Part shown: one piece after another, positions 1-6,697 of the stretch
How positions within the stretch are numbered: position 1 is the stretch's first letter
Layout of the letters: the number at the start of each line of letters is the position of its first letter
Assembly (NCBI GenBank): GCA_030607635.1
Contig: JAUWJP010000040.1
Coordinates: 1-10,005 of the forward strand
Length of the DNA: 10,005 nucleotides
From: Candidatus Aminicenantota bacterium
Lineage (GTDB): Bacteria; Acidobacteriota; Aminicenantia; Aminicenantales; Aminicenantaceae
Reading direction: 5' to 3'
The notes under the pieces: model-generated
Told to the model about the DNA's origin: nothing
The model's input: only the letters and a program-made list of their open reading frames with translations
The model's database searches: none
Program-made: the position numbers and the translations under genes

Positions 1-146
1 AGAGAAAAGGTTGTCGTTTTTCCTGCTCCATTGGGCCCCAAAAGCCCAACGACCTCTCCTTTTTTAACGCTAAGAGAGATATTATCTACGACTTTTTTCT
101 TTTGATAGCTTTTTTCCAGCTTTATCGCTTCTAGAGAGTCTTTCAT
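1..146 (-). CDS. lptB: LptB, LPS-export ABC transporter ATPase (N-terminal part, runs off the window)
   Basis: Only the first 48 or so codons are present; the gene continues beyond position 1. Translated on the minus strand from the ATG at 146-144 it begins MKDSLEAIKLEKSY and reaches a Walker A motif, GPNGAGKTTT, at about residues 37-46. This is the usual position in a short ABC ATPase with no extra N-terminal domain. LptB hydrolyses ATP in the cytoplasm to drive LPS extraction from the inner membrane by LptF/LptG. The fragment alone would fit many ABC ATPases. The LptB assignment rests mainly on the neighbour: its ATG overlaps the TGA of the LptC/LptA-like gene (ATGA), which suggests translational coupling and the common lptC-lptA-lptB order. 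Confidence 0.88.
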   Translation of the reverse strand, partial: MKDSLEAIKLEKSYQKKKVVDNISLSVKKGEVVGLLGPNGAGKTTTFS

Positions 147-2029
147 TTCTCACGTTTTATTACAGTCGTCGACCTTTCTCTTGCCTTATTTTCAACAATG
201 ATTTTATCATCGGCCAGGTAAAAAGTCAATTTGTCTCCCCTTGTTATTCCCCTGTCTTTATCTATCAGGACTGGGTTTCCCAAAAGGACAACAGACTCCT
301 TATCCGGGTCGTATATCGCTTCTTCTCCTCTTCCTTCTCCAAGATTTTGAACAATGATAACATTCCCGCGGGCGATTATCTTCTCCATGTCTCCTTCCTC
401 CTCGCTCAGATAGACTGAAACGGATTGGGCTCGAACGTCAATGTCCTTAACCTTTAAGGAACTTCTTTTTTCGTAGAAAACAAGATTCTGTTCAGGCAGG
501 AAAGTCATTTTATCGGAAGATATTTCTACTCTTTCCTCTTTTTCTTCATCTTTTGGCTTATGAGGAAAGATGGATTTCACTCCTCCTGTGGAAAGAATTT
601 TTCCCGTCTCTTCATAAAGCACGATTTCTTCGGCAAGCAATATTCTCTTCTCCTGCCATGCTTTTATATCGCCATTAAAAATAAAACGCTTTTGCTCGTC
701 GAAATATCTCATCTCCTTTGCATTTATAAGAACAGGGTATTCTTTGGAAAAGAGGCCTATGCGCTTCTTTTCTCCTTTTTTTGAATTCAAAATAAACTTG
801 ACCCCCCTTTTCACCTCCAGGTTATTGTTATCAAGGAAAATGGATATCTCCTCAGCAAAAACCTCGCTGTCTGAAGAAGCTACACGCGCTTCATATGGAC
901 CTTTTCCTTTCACTCTGAGAACATCTGTTTTGTCCTTTATAATTAGGGCATCTCCTTCAATAAACCTCCTTTCTTCTGAGTTTTCTTCTTGGTCGATCAT
1001 CCTCGCCTTTTTCAACGCCTGAAATTCTTTTAGCTCTCCTTCTTGATCGAATAAAAATTTTACAGATTCTGCCAAAATATGGGTAGAACTCCCTGAGGAA
1101 GATACAAATTTAAAGGAGCAATTCCCGCTCGCTTCTACGGACTGAACCTTCTGAAAGTTGACGAAGGACCTAAGTTCTATCTCCTCTGCTTCGACCTCAC
1201 GCATTGCACTTTGAGAAAAAGGAGAAGGCCGCCTCGATGAAGAAATATTTTTCTTCTCCTCTTCTCTAATAAAAGCTTTGGCTTTACCTTTTAGAACCAA
1301 AGTTCTGATATTTTCTTCATCTGCTGACAAATCAAACCTTAAAATCGAAGCTGTGGCACGGCTCTCTCCATGAAAAAGACGCACTCCTCCATCCATCATA
1401 CCTTGTCTACTTTTTCGGCTGTATTCCAACCTTTTCCCTTGGGCAATAAGGGGGAAGGATGTTTCAAGATTAGGCCTTAGGCGGAGATGGACGTTCTCTT
1501 GGAGGTGTAGCTTTTCTTGCTCCATCAAATAATCCAATTTCTGGGCAGTCCCGCTGAAGCCCTCTGAGGAAAAGCTGACTCCTTTTTCGGTGCTGAAAAG
1601 TTCCTTTGTATTGTCATAATGCAGCGAAACCGATTCAATCACCAAATCCTTGTATTTAACTTTTCCCTGGCCAGACAATACAAAATGATTCCAGTCTTTG
1701 TCATAGACAACTTCATTGCCGTAGATGAAAACATCTTTGCCTTCTGTTTTCTTCAGAAAAATAATTTCTACATTCCCCTCTGCATGATAATTCTTATCTT
1801 CACCAACATAATGCTTATCTGCCTTGAACCGGACACTTTCCTCTCCTCCTTTGATTTCGAAATGGACAATCTTATCTTTCTTCTCTATTTTCTGTTGAGT
1901 TAGATCATCAGTTTTCAGGGGGACCTGAGGTTTTACAAGCGAGCGAATCATAAAATACCTTACAATTATGGCCAGAAGTATTATAAATAGAATTATTATC
2001 CCGGCTCTCATGATCTTCGGGAAATTCAT
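143..2029 (-). CDS. LptC-LptA-like membrane-anchored LPS transport bridge protein (probable fusion)
   Basis: Predicted 628-residue bitopic protein. A short N-terminus precedes one hydrophobic segment (about residues 9-28, GIIILFIILLAIIV) with no obvious cleavage site, so it is probably anchored in the inner membrane like LptC, with the rest periplasmic. After that, a recurring beta-hairpin pattern (A/G-x-x-hydrophobic-x-Y/F, about ten residues, then G-x-hydrophobic) can be followed near residues 104, 132, 162, 198, 227, 320, 359, 392, 437, 466, 505, 533, 568 and 598. This is how OstA/LptA-type jellyroll proteins look. The last 130 residues (for example ARGNVII, EEAIYD, LLGNPVLI) resemble LptA most. 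LptC and LptA are normally separate proteins of about 190 and 170-185 residues; this one is long enough to hold both and more. Its start has a good ribosome site (AAGGA, 6 nt before the ATG), 23 nt after recJ. The exact domain boundaries are inference. Confidence 0.82.
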   Translation of the reverse strand: MNFPKIMRAGIIILFIILLAIIVRYFMIRSLVKPQVPLKTDDLTQQKIEKKDKIVHFEIKGGEESVRFKADKHYVGEDKNYHAEGNVEIIFLKKTEGKDVFIYGNEVVYDKDWNHFVLSGQGKVKYKDLVIESVSLHYDNTKELFSTEKGVSFSSEGFSGTAQKLDYLMEQEKLHLQENVHLRLRPNLETSFPLIAQGKRLEYSRKSRQGMMDGGVRLFHGESRATASILRFDLSADEENIRTLVLKGKAKAFIREEEKKNISSSRRPSPFSQSAMREVEAEEIELRSFVNFQKVQSVEASGNCSFKFVSSSGSSTHILAESVKFLFDQEGELKEFQALKKARMIDQEENSEERRFIEGDALIIKDKTDVLRVKGKGPYEARVASSDSEVFAEEISIFLDNNNLEVKRGVKFILNSKKGEKKRIGLFSKEYPVLINAKEMRYFDEQKRFIFNGDIKAWQEKRILLAEEIVLYEETGKILSTGGVKSIFPHKPKDEEKEERVEISSDKMTFLPEQNLVFYEKRSSLKVKDIDVRAQSVSVYLSEEEGDMEKIIARGNVIIVQNLGEGRGEEAIYDPDKESVVLLGNPVLIDKDRGITRGDKLTFYLADDKIIVENKARERSTTVIKREK

Positions 2030-2052
2030 GTTTTTTCCTTCAAGCCTTCCCC

Positions 2053-3744
2053 CTATGTTTTTATGTCCTCAAGGGAAAGACTGAGCTTTTCTTCCCCCAT
2101 GTATTTGGAAAATTGAAAAGAATAAGCCAAATCGATTTTATCGCCTTTCTGGATGCTCTGGGCCCATTCACCTCTATCCCACCCCAGAGCTTCAAAAATC
2201 CTTCCTTTCTGCCTTACCAAAAGCTTGGCGTGCTTTCCCTTAATTTTCTGGGGTTCCCTCACGACTTCTGCCTTTTCAGTCATAAAAATTGGCTTGGGAT
2301 TTCCAGCTCCAAATGGAGAAAGGAGATAAAAATTCTCGATGAAACCAGAGCTTATATCAGAAAAATCTATCTTCGAGTCTATGTATATTTTTCTTTTTAA
2401 ATGCTCATCAGTTATTCTCGAGCCGGCATAGGCGTTTGCCGCCTTTTTAAAAGGTGTCAGATTTTCTTGGGCAATCGTACAACCAACGGCCATTGAATGT
2501 CCTCCATAATTCAGGAACAAATCTTTACATTCATCCAAACACCCAATAAGGGGAAATTCATTGATGCTTCTCCCTGAGCCATATGCCTTTCCATCTTCAT
2601 AGCCAAAGATCAAAACAGGCCGATGAAAAAAATCTTTAAGCTTTGAGGCCACAATACCGATCACTCCACGGTGCCATTCCTCGCAGCCCAGTATCAGAAA
2701 TTTGTAGCGTTTATCAAGACTTCTTTCCCTGATTTTCCTCAAGGCCTGTTCATAATTTTTCTGCTGTGTTTTCTGCCTTTTGGAATTCAGCTTATCAAGA
2801 TGGTTTACAAGTTCAACCGACTCTGGAAGAGAATCCGTAAAAAATAGCTTAACAGCTAAATCAGTCATCCCCATTCTTCCAGCAGCGTTAATCCTCGGCC
2901 CAATCCTGAACCCGATATCTCCCGCTGAGACTCTTCTTCCACTCAAACCGCAGAATTTCATCAGACTTAATAATCCAGTATTTGCAACCTTTTCCAGCCC
3001 CTTTAGTCCGAACTTAACAAAAAGCCTGTTTTCACCTTTCAATTCTGCAACATCGGCTATTGTTCCTATTGAGACCAGCTTCATATAATGGGGAAGAGAA
3101 GAAGACATCCCTTCCTTTTCAAAAAGAGCCTGGATCAGCTTGAAGGCCACCCCAATTCCGGCTAACTTCCTATCAGGATATCCGGAGTCTTTAAGTACAG
3201 GGTTGAGGATTGCCTTAGCTTCAGGAAGGATATCTCCCGGCAGATGATGGTCAGTTATGATGATATCAACCCCTGCCTCTTTAGCTCTTTTTGTAAACTG
3301 CGTCGCTTTTATCCCGCAGTCAACACTGATTACTAAGCTAGCTTTTCTTTCAAGGACAATTTCAATATGCTCCTCTTTAATCCCGTATCCTTCCTTCAAT
3401 CTCTCAGGGATGAAGTAATCCACCTCTGCCCCCAAGGACTCCAGGGCCTTGGAGAGGATAACGACAGAAAGAATACCATCCACATCGTAATCACCAAAAA
3501 TCAATATTTTCTCCCTCCGGGAAATCGCCTGTCTGACTCTCTCCACTGCCTTCTTCATGTCTCTCATCAAATAAGGATCATGGAGGCCTTCCAAAGTCCC
3601 GAAAAGAAATTTACCAGCAGATTCTGCATCGCACAAATTCCGGTTAACTAATATCTGAGCAATTTCTGAAGGAATACCAAGTTCAGCAGAAAGAGTCTTC
3701 GCTTCCTCCCGGTAAGGAGTTAGTACCCAAATAGTTTCGATCAT
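2053..3744 (-). CDS. recJ: RecJ, single-stranded-DNA-specific 5'-3' exonuclease
   Basis: A 563-residue cytoplasmic DHH-family nuclease used in recombination and mismatch repair to resect 5' ends of single-stranded DNA. The family motifs are in order: DYDVDG (85-90), VDCG (141-144), DHH (165-167), GTIADVA (227-233) and GPRINAAGR (282-290). The DHHA1 part follows, with WHRGVIGIVASK (357-368), GSGRS (389-393) and YGGH (413-416), then a C-terminal OB-fold region starting near SPFGAGNPKPIF. Length and motif spacing are normal and nothing essential is missing. The ATG at 3744-3742 fits the family start, but upstream there is only AT-rich sequence with no Shine-Dalgarno match. It is first in a likely recJ-lptCA-lptB operon, divergent from ftsY. 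Confidence 0.97.
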   Translation of the reverse strand: MIETIWVLTPYREEAKTLSAELGIPSEIAQILVNRNLCDAESAGKFLFGTLEGLHDPYLMRDMKKAVERVRQAISRREKILIFGDYDVDGILSVVILSKALESLGAEVDYFIPERLKEGYGIKEEHIEIVLERKASLVISVDCGIKATQFTKRAKEAGVDIIITDHHLPGDILPEAKAILNPVLKDSGYPDRKLAGIGVAFKLIQALFEKEGMSSSLPHYMKLVSIGTIADVAELKGENRLFVKFGLKGLEKVANTGLLSLMKFCGLSGRRVSAGDIGFRIGPRINAAGRMGMTDLAVKLFFTDSLPESVELVNHLDKLNSKRQKTQQKNYEQALRKIRERSLDKRYKFLILGCEEWHRGVIGIVASKLKDFFHRPVLIFGYEDGKAYGSGRSINEFPLIGCLDECKDLFLNYGGHSMAVGCTIAQENLTPFKKAANAYAGSRITDEHLKRKIYIDSKIDFSDISSGFIENFYLLSPFGAGNPKPIFMTEKAEVVREPQKIKGKHAKLLVRQKGRIFEALGWDRGEWAQSIQKGDKIDLAYSFQFSKYMGEEKLSLSLEDIKT

Positions 3745-3750
3745 AAGTTT

Positions 3751-3760
3751 TTAAATTTAA
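3751..3760. repeat. Perfect AT-rich palindrome just upstream of recJ
   Basis: TTAAATTTAA is its own reverse complement and lies 6 nt upstream of the recJ ATG, between that ATG and the left edge of the repeat element. It occupies the place where a ribosome site would be expected. It could be a protein-binding site, part of a recJ promoter, or chance in AT-rich DNA. Confidence 0.4.
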
Positions 3761-3787
3761 CATAAAAAAAAGGGACAGGCTACTTTT

Positions 3788-3807
3788 TTATCGGGGATTA
3801 TCGGGGA
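3788..3807. repeat. Tandem duplication of a 10-bp unit
   Basis: TTATCGGGGA occurs twice in direct succession (3788-3797 and 3798-3807) without mismatch. The second copy's GGGGA pairs with TCCCC at 3811-3815 around a CGT loop, giving a small hairpin. Confidence 0.8.
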
Positions 3808-3908
3808 CGTTCCCCATACTGCATTCATAAAAAGAGCGGGGCCGCCCGTGACGTAATGCATTAGTATAAATTGCGTTTGTATGAATAAAAGCAAAAAGCA
3901 AGACCTGC

Positions 3909-3934
3909 CCCCACAATGGGACCCCACAATGGGA
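3909..3934. repeat. Tandem duplication of a 13-bp unit
   Basis: CCCCACAATGGGA occurs twice in direct succession (3909-3921 and 3922-3934) without mismatch, adjoining the internal copy of the element's core motif. Confidence 0.8.
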
Positions 3935-3973
3935 AGCGAGGCTATTTCCCAAAACCTTCTCCAAGGACAACAG

Positions 3974-3996
3974 AAAAAGGGACCTGCCCCCTTTTT
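3974..3996. repeat. Inverted repeat at the right end of the palindromic element
   Basis: AAAAAGGG (3974-3981) and CCCTTTTT (3989-3996) form a perfect 8-bp stem around a 7-nt loop. The 11-bp GACCTGCCCCC spanning the loop and right arm (3981-3991) is an exact direct repeat of 3902-3912. Confidence 0.75.
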
Positions 3997-4056
3997 TCTT
4001 GCTGTACTCTTGCCATCATTGCATTCCATTGGATAAGGCCTGACAGCAATAGTGAA

Positions 4057-4085
4057 TTGACTTTAAAAAACTCAAAAAATATAAT
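4057..4085 (+). promoter_or_regulatory. Sigma-70-type promoter for the ftsY-ribD-ribE-ribBA operon
   Basis: TTGACT (4057-4062) matches the -35 consensus at five of six bases, and TATAAT (4080-4085) is a perfect -10. The spacer is exactly 17 bp and AT-rich. Transcription would start about 7 nt after the -10, near 4091-4093, only 2-4 nt before the ftsY GTG at 4095. The site lies just outside the right end of the palindromic element. Confidence 0.82.
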
Positions 4086-4094
4086 AATTGTGCT

Positions 4095-4988
4095 GTGATC
4101 GGAAATCTAAAAGAAAAACTAGCGGAAACGCGAGAAACCTTTAAAGAAAGGTTCGAAGAACTTCTACGGAGTGACAAAGACAGAGAAGAAGTTCTTGATA
4201 AGCTCGCCGAATCCATGATTCTAGCTGATATTGGAATCCATTCTACTGAAAGAATTATTCATTCTATTAGGGAAAAAAGCAAAAAAAGCGATTCTTTCGA
4301 GACAATTAAAAAAATATTAGAGGAGGAAATCATCAATACTCTCGCCCAATTTCCCTCCGATTTCAACCTTGATCACTCTCATTCTGTTATCATGATGGTA
4401 GGAGTAAACGGCGGGGGAAAGACAACCTCCTTGGCTAAGTTAGCTTATAGTTTTACAAAGGAAGGAAAGAATGTATTGATGGTGGCGGCTGACACATTCA
4501 GGGCAGCTGCCCAGGAACAGTTAGCATTATGGGGAAAAAAATTAAATGTTCCTGTAATACAAGGCCAGTACGGATCTGACCCTGCTTCTGTCGTTTACGA
4601 CTCCATTCAATCCTTAAAGGCCCGTTCCTTACAGCTTCTTCTTGTGGATACTGCCGGAAGAATACACACCAACACCAATTTAATGAAGGAGTTAGAAAAG
4701 ATTAAACGTATCATCTCAAGAGAAATCGAAGGAGCTCCCCATGAGATATTGCTCGCTTTGGATGCCAGTATAGGCCAAAACGCTCTGATTCAAGCCAAAG
4801 AATTTCTTAAGTTTTCGGGTTTAACCGGAATTTTCCTCACTAAACTGGATGGAACAGCCAAAGGAGGAAGTGTTATCAGCATAGTAGACGAATTGAAGCT
4901 CCCGATTAAATTCATCGGTATCGGGGAAAATGAAAAGGACATGCTTTACTTCTCTCCCCAGGATTTTGCGAGAGCCCTTCTTTCATGA
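4095..4988 (+). CDS. ftsY: FtsY, signal recognition particle receptor GTPase
   Basis: A 297-residue SRP receptor that docks SRP-bound ribosomes at the inner membrane and helps deliver nascent membrane proteins to SecYEG. It consists of the N and G domains only, without the acidic A domain seen in E. coli. The helical N domain spans about 1-90. The G domain has GVNGGGKTTS (G1, 103-112), DTFRAAA (133-139), DTAGR (185-189), TKLDGTAKGG (249-258) and the closing GIGE near 275-278. The GTG at 4095 is the only reasonable start: an in-frame TGA lies at 4053-4055 and the next in-frame ATG would remove residues 1-40, most of the first N-domain helices. No Shine-Dalgarno precedes it and the promoter predicts an almost absent leader. 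Its TGA overlaps the ribD ATG. Confidence 0.97.
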   Translation: MIGNLKEKLAETRETFKERFEELLRSDKDREEVLDKLAESMILADIGIHSTERIIHSIREKSKKSDSFETIKKILEEEIINTLAQFPSDFNLDHSHSVIMMVGVNGGGKTTSLAKLAYSFTKEGKNVLMVAADTFRAAAQEQLALWGKKLNVPVIQGQYGSDPASVVYDSIQSLKARSLQLLLVDTAGRIHTNTNLMKELEKIKRIISREIEGAPHEILLALDASIGQNALIQAKEFLKFSGLTGIFLTKLDGTAKGGSVISIVDELKLPIKFIGIGENEKDMLYFSPQDFARALLS

Positions 4989-6079
4989 AAAACCTTAAAG
5001 ATATTTTCTACCTCCAGATGGCCTATGCCTTAGCTGAAAAAGCTAAAGGATGGGTAAGCCCAAATCCTTACGTAGGCACAGTGATCGTGCACAAAGATAT
5101 GATCGTAGGCCATGGTTATCATGTAAAGCCTGGCCAACTCCATGCTGAAGCTCTGGCTCTCCAGAGAGCAGGCCCTCTTTCCCGAAACAGCACTGCTTAC
5201 ATCACTCTTGAACCCTGTGTTCACTGGGGAAAAACACCTCCTTGTACGGAAGCGATACTTCAGGCCCGCTTGAAAAGAGTGGTTATCTCAGCTCTCGATC
5301 CAAATCCTCTTGTTTTTAAAAAGGGATTCAAAAAAATAAAGCAGGCTGGAATAGAAGTCTCTTCGGGTCTTCTCGAGGAAAAAAACAGACGGCTGAATGA
5401 AGTGTACTTAAAATACATCACAAAAAAAATCCCTTTCGTCATCGCTAAAGCTGCCATCAGCATCGATGGGAAAATTGCCACCAGAAAATTTTCGTCCCGA
5501 TGGATCTCTTCTCAACAAACAAGAGAATATTTTCATCTTTTAAGAGGAGAGTATGATGCGCTTATGGTTGGTATAAACACGCTTATCAAGGACGATCCCC
5601 TGCTTACTGTGCGCCATCCTAATTGGAAGGGAAAGAAAATAGTGCGCGTAATCCTCGACTCCCATCTTCGCTTTCCTTTAGGGGCTAAAATTCTCTCAAC
5701 CCTCTCCCGGGGAAAAATTATTGTCTTTTCTCTTAAGAAAGCCTCCCAAAAGAAAGCCGATACTTTGCGCAAAAAGGGAGTAGAGGTTATCTCTCTTTCT
5801 TCACAAACTTTGGACTTAAAGGAAGTTTTATCCTGGCTGGGAAAGAATGAGATGTCGAGCGTGCTGGTGGAAGGCGGCAGCCGAGTGCTGACATCAATGT
5901 TCGAAGAGAGGCTGGTAGATAAAATATTTATATCCATCTCTCCCAAATTGATCGGGGGAAAGCAAGCGCCGTCTCTTCTCCAAGGAGAAGGAGCAGATTT
6001 CATTAAAAATTCTCTGCATTTGAAGAGAACAAACTCTTTTCAAATTGATGAAGACATCATCGTGGAGGGATATCTCTAA
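4985..6079 (+). CDS. ribD: RibD, bifunctional diaminohydroxyphosphoribosylaminopyrimidine deaminase / 5-amino-6-(5-phosphoribosylamino)uracil reductase
   Basis: A 364-residue cytoplasmic enzyme for the second and third steps of the GTP branch of riboflavin synthesis: zinc-dependent deamination of the pyrimidine, then NADPH-dependent reduction of the ribosyl side chain. The deaminase half (about 1-145) has HAE (53-55), with E55 as the proton shuttle, and PC-x8-C (77-87, PCVHWGKTPPC) supplying zinc ligands C78 and C87. The reductase half (about 148-364) has SIDGKIA (159-165), the DALMVGINTL stretch (191-200) and VEGG (295-298) for cofactor binding. Both halves look intact and length is normal. 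Its ATG overlaps the ftsY stop (ATGA) without a strong ribosome site, so translation is probably coupled. Confidence 0.97.
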   Translation: MKNLKDIFYLQMAYALAEKAKGWVSPNPYVGTVIVHKDMIVGHGYHVKPGQLHAEALALQRAGPLSRNSTAYITLEPCVHWGKTPPCTEAILQARLKRVVISALDPNPLVFKKGFKKIKQAGIEVSSGLLEEKNRRLNEVYLKYITKKIPFVIAKAAISIDGKIATRKFSSRWISSQQTREYFHLLRGEYDALMVGINTLIKDDPLLTVRHPNWKGKKIVRVILDSHLRFPLGAKILSTLSRGKIIVFSLKKASQKKADTLRKKGVEVISLSSQTLDLKEVLSWLGKNEMSSVLVEGGSRVLTSMFEERLVDKIFISISPKLIGGKQAPSLLQGEGADFIKNSLHLKRTNSFQIDEDIIVEGYL

Positions 6080-6669
6080 TGTTTACAGGAATCATTAATC
6101 ACACAGGTTTATTCAAAGGATACCACCGGGGAAAACAAGAAATAGCTGTCGAGGCTCCCTCTATCATTGCTCAAATTGAGGTCGGCGAAAGCCTGGCTGT
6201 GAACGGGGTCTGTTTGAGCCTCATTAAAAAAGAGAATAAAGCCCTTTTCTTTAATCTCTCTCAGGAAACCATTCAAAAAACTAACCTGGGCTCACTTAGA
6301 CAGGGTGAAATGCTCAATCTTGAGCAACCTCTTACCCTTTCTTCTCCCTTAAGTGGCCACATCATCACAGGTCATGTCGACTCCCGAGGAAAGGTTCTCC
6401 TGATTTCGCAGAAAAAACCAGGAAAAAGACTGAAAGTCTCCTTCCCTCCAGAGCTCAGGCCATATTTTATCCCTGAAGGTTCAGTAGCCTTGAACGGAGT
6501 TAGCTTGACCATAGCTCGTTTAAGTCCCTCTTCGTTCGATGTTGAGCTTATCCCCATCACATTAAAAAATTCTAATCTAGGTAACTTAAAAAGAGGAGAT
6601 GCGGTCAACGTAGAGTGTGACATGATCGGAAAATACGTGTATAATTGGATAAGTAAAGACAAGCGATAG
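6079..6669 (+). CDS. ribE: Riboflavin synthase, alpha subunit type
   Basis: A 196-residue enzyme that dismutates two 6,7-dimethyl-8-ribityllumazines into riboflavin and the ribityl pyrimidine. It has the tandem-barrel layout: MFTGII at the start, NGVCLS in the first half, the SGHIITGHVD linker (about 94-103), and in the second repeat LNGVSLT and IPITLKNSNLG, ending at DMIGKYV. The second repeat has Ile where many homologues have His (IPHT), a mild variation. The start has a strong ribosome site (GGAGG at 6064-6068, 10 nt before the ATG), and the ATG shares one base with the ribD stop (TAATG). This gene is called ribE or ribC depending on the species. Confidence 0.96.
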   Translation: MFTGIINHTGLFKGYHRGKQEIAVEAPSIIAQIEVGESLAVNGVCLSLIKKENKALFFNLSQETIQKTNLGSLRQGEMLNLEQPLTLSSPLSGHIITGHVDSRGKVLLISQKKPGKRLKVSFPPELRPYFIPEGSVALNGVSLTIARLSPSSFDVELIPITLKNSNLGNLKRGDAVNVECDMIGKYVYNWISKDKR

Positions 6670-6697
6670 AACAACAGGAAAAGAGAGTGGATATAAA

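Larger units (their letters stand above)
3764..3997. repeat. REP/MITE-like palindromic repeat element between recJ and ftsY
   Basis: The two ends are imperfect inverted copies of one motif. The left end, read on the plus strand (3764-3789), is an A-run, GGGACAGGCTAC, then a T-run. The right end, read on the minus strand (3997-3974), is an A-run, GGGGGCAGGTCCC, then a T-run. A further core copy, GGGGGCAGGTC, lies inside on the minus strand (3912-3902). Between the ends are two tandem duplications, a GGGGA-CGT-TCCCC hairpin (3803-3815), an inverted pair ATTCATA/TATGAAT (3823-3829 and 3880-3886) and a perfect palindrome TAATGCATTA (3854-3863). There is no credible coding sequence. The structure fits a non-autonomous mobile or REP-type element. 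No transposase is in the window, so mobility and family are inference. Confidence 0.6.

Noticed and set aside
3863..3891. TATACT on the minus strand (3868-3863) as a -10 box for recJ
   Set aside because: No acceptable -35 lies 16-18 bp upstream: CTTTTA is poor, and TTGCTT is at 20 bp.
3974..4000. AAAAAGGG/CCCTTTTT hairpin followed by T as an intrinsic terminator
   Set aside because: It lies between divergent genes with no transcript entering from the left on the plus strand, and the same motif forms the inverted end of the repeat element. It could end stray transcription, but a dedicated terminator is not supported.
3757..4029. Open frames of 60-90 codons on the minus strand, and a 60-codon frame on the plus strand, across the intergenic element
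   Set aside because: They run through tandem and inverted repeats, have no recognisable domain or ribosome site, and their composition follows the repeat units. I treat them as non-coding.
5533..6003. A 156-codon open frame antisense to ribD
   Set aside because: It is a shadow of the conserved ribD reductase domain, with no recognisable motif and low-complexity composition.
6692..6697. TATAAA just before the ribBA start as a promoter -10
   Set aside because: It touches the ATG, so transcription would start inside the gene, and no -35 is present at the right distance.
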